From assembly GCA_025964215.1 (NCBI GenBank), contig JAOPZG010000475.1:1-5959 (forward strand): a stretch of 5,959 nt of DNA, read 5' to 3'. Of this stretch, positions 1 to 5,959 are shown piece after piece. The notes under the pieces were generated by a model. It did not search any database. It was not told the origin of the DNA and was given only the letters and a program-made list of their open reading frames with translations. Origin of the DNA: Conexibacter sp. (GTDB taxonomy: Bacteria > Actinomycetota > Thermoleophilia > Solirubrobacterales > Solirubrobacteraceae). The first letter of the stretch is position 1. Each line of letters opens with the position of its first letter. Made by a program: the position numbers and the translations under genes.

Positions 1-7
1 ACGTTGA

Positions 8-1399
<1,392 letters not shown>

Positions 1400-1423
1400 C
1401 GCCGCGCCCGGAGACCAAGCTTT

Positions 1424-1427
1424 GGAG
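1424..1427 (+). promoter_or_regulatory. Ribosome binding site of mreC
   Basis: GGAG within TTTGGAGTC is the only purine-rich core in the mreB-mreC gap and lies 11 nt before the mreC ATG, slightly further than ideal. CCAA at 1415-1418 can pair with TTGG at 1422-1425, so the site sits on the edge of a small dyad. It supports the mreC start at 1439 and is the clearest ribosome site in the window. Confidence 0.5.
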
Positions 1428-1438
1428 TCGCGTACGAG

Positions 1439-2329
1439 ATGTACGACAAGACGGTTCGGCGGCGACGTGCAGTCCTCGGGCTGCTCGTCGTCAGCTCCCT
1501 GATCCTCCTCACCGCCTACTTCCGCGAGCCCGCCGGAGGCGCGCTGCACAACGTGCAGCGCGGCATCCTCGAGGTCGTCTCGCCGATCCAGGAAGGCGCC
1601 AGCCGCGCGCTGAAGCCCGTGCGCGACCTCTTCGGATGGGTCGGCGACACCGTCTCCGCCAAGGGCGACCTCAAGAACGCCCGCACCGACCGCGACCAGT
1701 GGCGCACGCAGGCGATCCACAACCAGAGCGCCGCCGCCGAGAACGCGAAGCTGCGCGGGCTGCTGGACCTCGACAAGAGCCCGGTCGACCTGTCGCCCTA
1801 CCAGCCCGTCACCGCGCGGGTGCTCGTGCGCTCGCCGACGCTCTGGTACGCCCGGATCACGATCTCCAAGGGCACGTCGTCGGGCATCCGCGCCAACATG
1901 CCGGTCATCGCCTCCGACGGCAGCGGCCAGGACGACCGCGGTCTGATCGGCGTCGTCGACCAGGCCACGGGCGACGCGGCCGTCGTCCGGCTGATCACCG
2001 ACTCGTCGGTGGCCGTGCCGGCGAAGAGCGCCGACGAGCAGGCCACGGGCGTCGTCAAGCCCAGCCCCGGCAACCCGCGCGACCTGATCATGGACTCCGT
2101 CGCCAAGACCGACACCGTCGCCGACAACGCCGTCATCGTCACGCAGGGCACCGTCTCGACCCGCAACGACCTCCCATCGCTCTTCCCGCCCGACCTGCCG
2201 ATCGGCCGCGTCACCCGCGTCGCGAACCCCGGCACCTCCGAGCAGACCCCGCACCTCCGGCTCTTCGTCGACACGCGCCACGTCGACTACGTCCAGGTCC
2301 TCACCAAGCAGGTGAACGACAACCGCTGA
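1439..2329 (+). CDS. mreC: Rod shape-determining protein MreC
   Basis: MreC is a single-pass membrane protein whose extracytoplasmic part binds and activates PBP2, linking it to MreB and MreD. The 296-residue product has a short basic cytoplasmic tail (VRRRR, 6-10), one membrane helix at about 11-27, an amphipathic and charged segment at about 60-112 that is likely the dimerising coiled coil, and the paired beta domains from about 120 to 288. Family hallmarks are SPTLWYARITISKG (132-145), GIRANMPVI (149-157), GLIGVV (168-173) and LFPPDLPIGRV (248-258). A short polar loop (GSGQDDR, 161-167) precedes the GLIG motif. The start is supported by GGAG 11 nt upstream and by the basic residues before the helix. 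Its stop codon overlaps the mreD start (TGATG). Confidence 0.96.
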   Translation: MYDKTVRRRRAVLGLLVVSSLILLTAYFREPAGGALHNVQRGILEVVSPIQEGASRALKPVRDLFGWVGDTVSAKGDLKNARTDRDQWRTQAIHNQSAAAENAKLRGLLDLDKSPVDLSPYQPVTARVLVRSPTLWYARITISKGTSSGIRANMPVIASDGSGQDDRGLIGVVDQATGDAAVVRLITDSSVAVPAKSADEQATGVVKPSPGNPRDLIMDSVAKTDTVADNAVIVTQGTVSTRNDLPSLFPPDLPIGRVTRVANPGTSEQTPHLRLFVDTRHVDYVQVLTKQVNDNR

Positions 2330-2901
2330 TGCCCGCCGTCACGCCAAAGCTCTTGCTGCGCATCGTCCTCCTCGGGCTCGGCGTCGTCCTGCTCCAGGTC
2401 GCGGCGGTCTCGCAGATCGTGATCTTCGGCGCGAGCGCGGACCTGACGCCGCTCGTGGTCGCGGGCGTCGGCCTGCTCTGCGGCTCGCTCAGCGGCGCGG
2501 TCTTCGGCTTCGGCGTCGGCCTCTTCTTCGACGCCGCGCTGCTGCAGACGATGGGCCTGACGAGCTTCGTCTTCATCCTCGTCGGCTACGGCGCCGGGCG
2601 CCTGCGCGAGCTGCGCGACCCGCAGGCCGTCGCGATCCCGATGATCGTCGGCGCGCTCGCGACCGCGATCTCGACCTTCGGCTACGGCCTGATGAGCTTC
2701 ATGCTCGGCAACGACACGCCGGTCAGCTTCCTGCTGCTGCGCGTGATCCTGGCGACGATCATCCTCAACGCCATCATCTCGCTGCCCGTCTTCGCCCTCG
2801 TGCGCCGCTGGCTCGGCCCGGTCCTCCCGGAGGACCCGCGCCGCCGCCGTCGCCGCCGCGCCTACACGACCGGCGGCCTCTCGCCGCTCACCCGCGCCTG
2901 A
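2329..2901 (+). CDS. mreD: Rod shape-determining protein MreD
   Basis: MreD is a small integral membrane protein of the elongasome that works with MreC in controlling PBP2 and RodA. The 190-residue product is hydrophobic, with about five membrane segments (roughly 8-32, 42-68, 77-91, 102-125 and 132-160). The family pattern is seen in DLTPLVVAGVGLLCGSLSGA (38-57), then GFGVGLFFDAALLQTMGLTS (60-79). The C-terminus is cytoplasmic by the positive-inside rule and carries seven consecutive arginines (171-177) followed by a Gly/Ser/Pro tail. Identity rests on membrane topology, these motifs and position between mreC and pbp2, because MreD sequences vary strongly. The ATG shares its A with the mreC stop and has no strong ribosome site, so termination-reinitiation is likely. 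It ends in a second TGATG overlap with pbp2. Confidence 0.93.
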   Translation: MPAVTPKLLLRIVLLGLGVVLLQVAAVSQIVIFGASADLTPLVVAGVGLLCGSLSGAVFGFGVGLFFDAALLQTMGLTSFVFILVGYGAGRLRELRDPQAVAIPMIVGALATAISTFGYGLMSFMLGNDTPVSFLLLRVILATIILNAIISLPVFALVRRWLGPVLPEDPRRRRRRRAYTTGGLSPLTRA

Positions 2902-5006
2902 TGCCGCTCGACCCCTCAGGCGACCGGCGCCCGCCGATCACCCCGCAGCTCGCGATCCGCGTCGCCGGCGCGGGCGTCGTCGCGTTCGTGCTCTTCGGGA
3001 TCATCTTCTTCCGCCTCTGGTACCTCCAGGTCCTCGACGGCGACAAGTACCTGGCCCAGGCGCGCGAGAACCGCGTGCGCACCGAGCGCATCGCCGCGCC
3101 GCGCGGCCAGATCATCGACGCCAACAAGGTGACGCTCGTCGACAACCGCAAGGCGACCGTCGTGGCGATCAACCCGGCAAGCATCCCGGCGGCGACGCGC
3201 GAGCAGATCTCCGCCTACGGGCAGGCCGCGGGCCGCTGGGCGCTGCGCAAGAAGGCCTACAAGGCGAAGCTCGCCAAGCTCAGCAAGAAGCAGCGCGCGA
3301 AGGCGGCCAAGCTGCCCTCGGCGCCCGCCCGGCCGCAGGCGACCGGCGACCTGCTCGCGCGCTACCGCCGCCTGGCGACCGTCCTGCAGATGTCGGCCAA
3401 GACGATCAACGACCGCGTGGTCGACGGGATCGTGCAGGTGCCCTACGCGAACGTCCGCATCCGCAACGACGTGCCGGCGCCGCAGCGCAACTACATCGAG
3501 GAGCGCTCCGCCGACTTCCCGGGCGTGACCGTCGACTCGGTCTACGAGCGCACCTACCCCAACCACGACATGGCCGCCCAGGTGCTCGGCACGATCGGCC
3601 AGATCAACGGCGACGAGCTGGCGTCCAAGAAGTTCAAGGGCGTCGTGGCCGGCACCGACGTCGGCCAGAGCGGGCTGGAGTACACCTACGACCAGTTCCT
3701 GCGCGGCACCGACGGCCGCTACCGGATCGAGGTCAACGCGGCGGGCGAGCGCAGCCAGGCGGTCACCGCCGTCCAGCCGAAGGCCGGCGAGCAGCTCCAG
3801 CTGACGCTGCGCAAGGACGTCCAGGACGCTGGCGAGTCCGCGCTCAAGCAGGCCGGAGGCGGCAAGCCCGGCGCGTTCGTCGCGCTCAACCCGGACACCG
3901 GCGCGGTCTACGCGATGGGCTCGAGCCCGAGCTACAACCCGCGTGACGCCGCGCCCGGCCGCTACTCGACGACCGCGGCCTACAAGGCGAAGTTCGTCAA
4001 CTCCGCCACCAACTTCCCGCTGATCGACCGCGCCGACGAGAGCGCCTATCCGACCGGCTCGATCTTCAAGCCGATCACGTCGCTGGCCGCGCTCGACGCC
4101 GGCGTCATCAGCACCTCGACGGTCTTTGACGACACCGGCTGCTTCCAGACCGGCGCGCGCAAGGACATCGACGTCGCGTGCAACACCAACAAGACGCCGT
4201 ACGGCCCGATCACGATGGTCGACGCGCTGCGGGTCTCCTCCGACACCTACTACTACAACCTGGGCAAGAAGCTGTACGAGAAGGGCACGCTCGACCTCCA
4301 GAAGTGGGCCCACAAGCTCGGCGTCGCGCGCAAGACGGGCATCGACCTGCCGGGCGAGCGCACGGGCCTGATCCCGAGCCCGTCGGAGGTCCGGCGCATC
4401 AACGCGCTGCAGCAGGCGTGCGTGCGCAAGCACCCGAAGGGCAACTGCCAGATCGGCAGCGGCAACGCGCTCTGGAACCCGGGCGACAACGTGAACTTCG
4501 CCGTCGGCCAGGGCGGGCTGGAGGCCACGCCGCTGCAGATGGCCGTCGCCTACTCCACGATCATCAACGGCGGCCGCGTCCCGACGCCGCACATCGGCGC
4601 GCAGGTCTCCGACGACCGCGGCCTGATCACCAAGCTCGACGCGCCCTCGCGGCGCGCGGTCGCGATCAACCCCGCGTGGCGCGCCACGATCCTCGACGGC
4701 CTGCACGCCGCCGCAAACGAGGACGGCGGCACGTCGAAGGCCGTCTGGGACCAGGGCTGGCCCCGGAGCAAGTACCCCATCTTCGGCAAGACCGGCACCG
4801 CCGAGCGCAACGGCCAGTCCGACCAGTCCTGGTACGTCGGCTACTCCTACGACGGCTCGCCGGCGAACCGGCCCATCCTCGTGATCTGCACGATCGAGGG
4901 CGGCGGCTTCGGCGCCGAGGCGGCCGCGCCCGCGGTCCGCCTGATCATGTCCAAGTGGTTCGGCGTGCAGTCCAAGCTGGTCCGCGGAAGCTCGAACGAC
5001 ACATGA
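2901..5006 (+). CDS. mrdA: Penicillin-binding protein 2, elongation-specific D,D-transpeptidase
   Basis: This class B PBP cross-links nascent peptidoglycan outside the membrane as the partner of RodA. The 701-residue product has a cytoplasmic tail (1-19), a membrane anchor at about 20-43 (ending FFRLWYLQV), the pedestal domain starting with ENRVRTERIAAPRGQIID (56-73), and a transpeptidase domain from about 295. Catalytic motifs are SxxK at S387-K390 (YPTGSIFKPIT), SxD at S446-D448 (SSDTYYYNLG, the Asp form known from PBP2 rather than SxN) and KTGT at 630-633. VGQGGLEATPLQMA (535-548) is also typical. Oddities are a Lys/Ala-rich basic insertion at about 112-147 in the pedestal, and cysteine pairs C414/C427 and C507/C516 in the extracytoplasmic domain. 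No PASTA domains follow. The symbol is by function; pbpA is also used. The start overlaps the mreD stop by one base and the stop overlaps rodA by four. Confidence 0.96.
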   Translation: MPLDPSGDRRPPITPQLAIRVAGAGVVAFVLFGIIFFRLWYLQVLDGDKYLAQARENRVRTERIAAPRGQIIDANKVTLVDNRKATVVAINPASIPAATREQISAYGQAAGRWALRKKAYKAKLAKLSKKQRAKAAKLPSAPARPQATGDLLARYRRLATVLQMSAKTINDRVVDGIVQVPYANVRIRNDVPAPQRNYIEERSADFPGVTVDSVYERTYPNHDMAAQVLGTIGQINGDELASKKFKGVVAGTDVGQSGLEYTYDQFLRGTDGRYRIEVNAAGERSQAVTAVQPKAGEQLQLTLRKDVQDAGESALKQAGGGKPGAFVALNPDTGAVYAMGSSPSYNPRDAAPGRYSTTAAYKAKFVNSATNFPLIDRADESAYPTGSIFKPITSLAALDAGVISTSTVFDDTGCFQTGARKDIDVACNTNKTPYGPITMVDALRVSSDTYYYNLGKKLYEKGTLDLQKWAHKLGVARKTGIDLPGERTGLIPSPSEVRRINALQQACVRKHPKGNCQIGSGNALWNPGDNVNFAVGQGGLEATPLQMAVAYSTIINGGRVPTPHIGAQVSDDRGLITKLDAPSRRAVAINPAWRATILDGLHAAANEDGGTSKAVWDQGWPRSKYPIFGKTGTAERNGQSDQSWYVGYSYDGSPANRPILVICTIEGGGFGAEAAAPAVRLIMSKWFGVQSKLVRGSSNDT

Positions 5007-5959
5007 GCGCCGCCTCCACACCGCTGCGCGACATCGACGACGCGCCGCCGCGCGAGCGCTCCCGCCCGCCGGGCATGGCGCTGCCGTTCGACATCGTCTT
5101 GGTGCTCGGCGTGATCGGCCTCGCCGCGTGCTCGCTGATCGCGATCCGCTCGTCGACCTCCGACGACATCACCGGCGACCCGACCTACTACTTCAAGCGC
5201 CAGGCGGTCTTCTTCGCCGTCGGCGGGATCCTCTCGCTCGCGCTGATCCGCTTCGACTACTCGCGGCTGCGCGTCGCGCGCTGGTGGATCTACGGGTTCC
5301 TGATGGCCTCGATCTTCGCGGTCAAGATCGTGGGCTCGGTCGCCAAGGGCGCCCAGCGCTCGATCGCGCTCGGGCCGTTCCAGTTCCAGGCCTCCGAGCT
5401 CGGCAAGGTGCTGATCGTCGTCGTCCTGGCGGGCTTCGCCGCCGACCGCGGCCGGCGCCTGCAGGAGCGCGACACCACCGCCCGGATCATGCTGCTCGCG
5501 CTGATCCCCGCCGCCTTCGTGATGGTCCAGCCGGACCTCGGCTCCAGCCTGGTCTACGGCGCCATCTCGCTCGCCATCCTCTTCTTCGCCGGTACCCCGG
5601 CACGGCACTTCCTCGCGCTCATCGCGCTCGGCGCGGTGGCGATCAGCATCGTGCTGGTCGCCGCGCCCGCCGCGGGAGTCTCGGTGCTCCACGGGTACCA
5701 GGAGGACCGACTGACGTCGTTCCTCCATCCGTCCGCCGACACCAACAAGGCGGGCTACCAGCAGAACCAGTCGCTCATCGCCATCGGATCCGGTCAGAAG
5801 ACCGGACGCGGCGACCGGGCGACGCAGACGAAGCTGAACTTCCTGCCCGAGCACCACACCGACTTCATCAACGCCGTCGTCGGTGAACGCTGGGGCTTCG
5901 TGGGCGCAGCACTCGTGCTGTCGCTCTACGCGCTGTTGATCTGGCGCGCGTTGCGCATC
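5003..5959 (+). CDS. rodA: RodA, SEDS-family peptidoglycan glycosyltransferase (3' end beyond window)
   Basis: RodA polymerises lipid II into glycan strands in the membrane, in complex with PBP2. The frame is open to the right edge, giving 319 residues; family members have about 370-420, so only the last helices are missing. A polar, Pro/Arg/Asp-rich cytoplasmic tail (1-28) precedes helices at about 29-49, 66-83, 94-112, 133-147, 161-176, 180-197 and 201-222. SEDS motifs are GAQRSIALGPFQFQASELGK (116-135), QPDLGSSLV (176-184), RLTSFLHPSAD (236-246), GYQQNQSLIAIGSGQKTGRG (251-270) and FLPEHHTDFINAVVGERWGFVG (280-301). Asp287 in HHTDF probably matches the catalytic Asp of RodA. RodA is preferred over FtsW because of the neighbours and the LPEHHTDFI form. 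ATG 5003 forms an ATGA overlap with pbp2; the next in-frame ATG (5075) would lose the tail. Confidence 0.95.
   Translation, partial: MSAASTPLRDIDDAPPRERSRPPGMALPFDIVLVLGVIGLAACSLIAIRSSTSDDITGDPTYYFKRQAVFFAVGGILSLALIRFDYSRLRVARWWIYGFLMASIFAVKIVGSVAKGAQRSIALGPFQFQASELGKVLIVVVLAGFAADRGRRLQERDTTARIMLLALIPAAFVMVQPDLGSSLVYGAISLAILFFAGTPARHFLALIALGAVAISIVLVAAPAAGVSVLHGYQEDRLTSFLHPSADTNKAGYQQNQSLIAIGSGQKTGRGDRATQTKLNFLPEHHTDFINAVVGERWGFVGAALVLSLYALLIWRALRI

Noticed and set aside
2916..5021. 701-codon open frame on the minus strand opposite pbp2
   Set aside because: It lies antisense to an unambiguous PBP2, has biased Arg/Val/Asp/Ala composition and shows no recognisable motif.
5128..5886. 252-codon open frame in another + frame over rodA
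   Set aside because: The rodA frame shows every SEDS motif in order, while this frame gives an Arg/Pro/Ala-rich translation without motifs.

Overview
The window carries the canonical rod-shape (elongasome) operon of a very GC-rich bacterium, all genes on the + strand: mreB, mreC, mreD, a class B penicillin-binding protein 2 (mrdA/pbpA type) and the first 319 codons of rodA, which runs off the right edge. The high GC content, the GC-rich third codon positions and the mreB-mreC-mreD-pbp2-rodA order suggest an actinobacterium. My best guess is a Thermoleophilia / Solirubrobacterales type (Conexibacter, Solirubrobacter or Patulibacter relatives), but this rests on overall feel, not on a search.

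Layout: 1-349 is a leader without a convincing gene. It holds several unusual DNA structures: four GATC-centred hexamers spaced exactly 11 bp apart, a 12-bp-stem hairpin, a TANNNT-type -10 element and a CACGTG palindrome. mreB (350-1399) is followed by a 39-bp gap with a GGAG-type ribosome site. mreC (1439-2329), mreD (2329-2901), pbp2 (2901-5006) and rodA (from 5003) are then packed with TGATG or ATGA stop/start overlaps, so translational coupling is likely. No terminator, RNA gene, mobile element or CRISPR array is visible.

How the genes work together: MreB forms membrane-associated actin-like filaments. MreC (single-pass, extracytoplasmic beta domains) and MreD (polytopic) link the filaments to the wall synthase. 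RodA polymerises lipid II into glycan (SEDS glycosyltransferase) and PBP2 cross-links the strands (transpeptidase). Together they build the lateral cell wall of a rod-shaped cell.

I see no undescribed system here; this is a well-known housekeeping operon. The points most worth a second look are the helically phased hexamer array upstream of mreB, the Lys/Ala-rich insertion and paired cysteines in the extracytoplasmic part of PBP2, and the basic tails of MreB and MreD.
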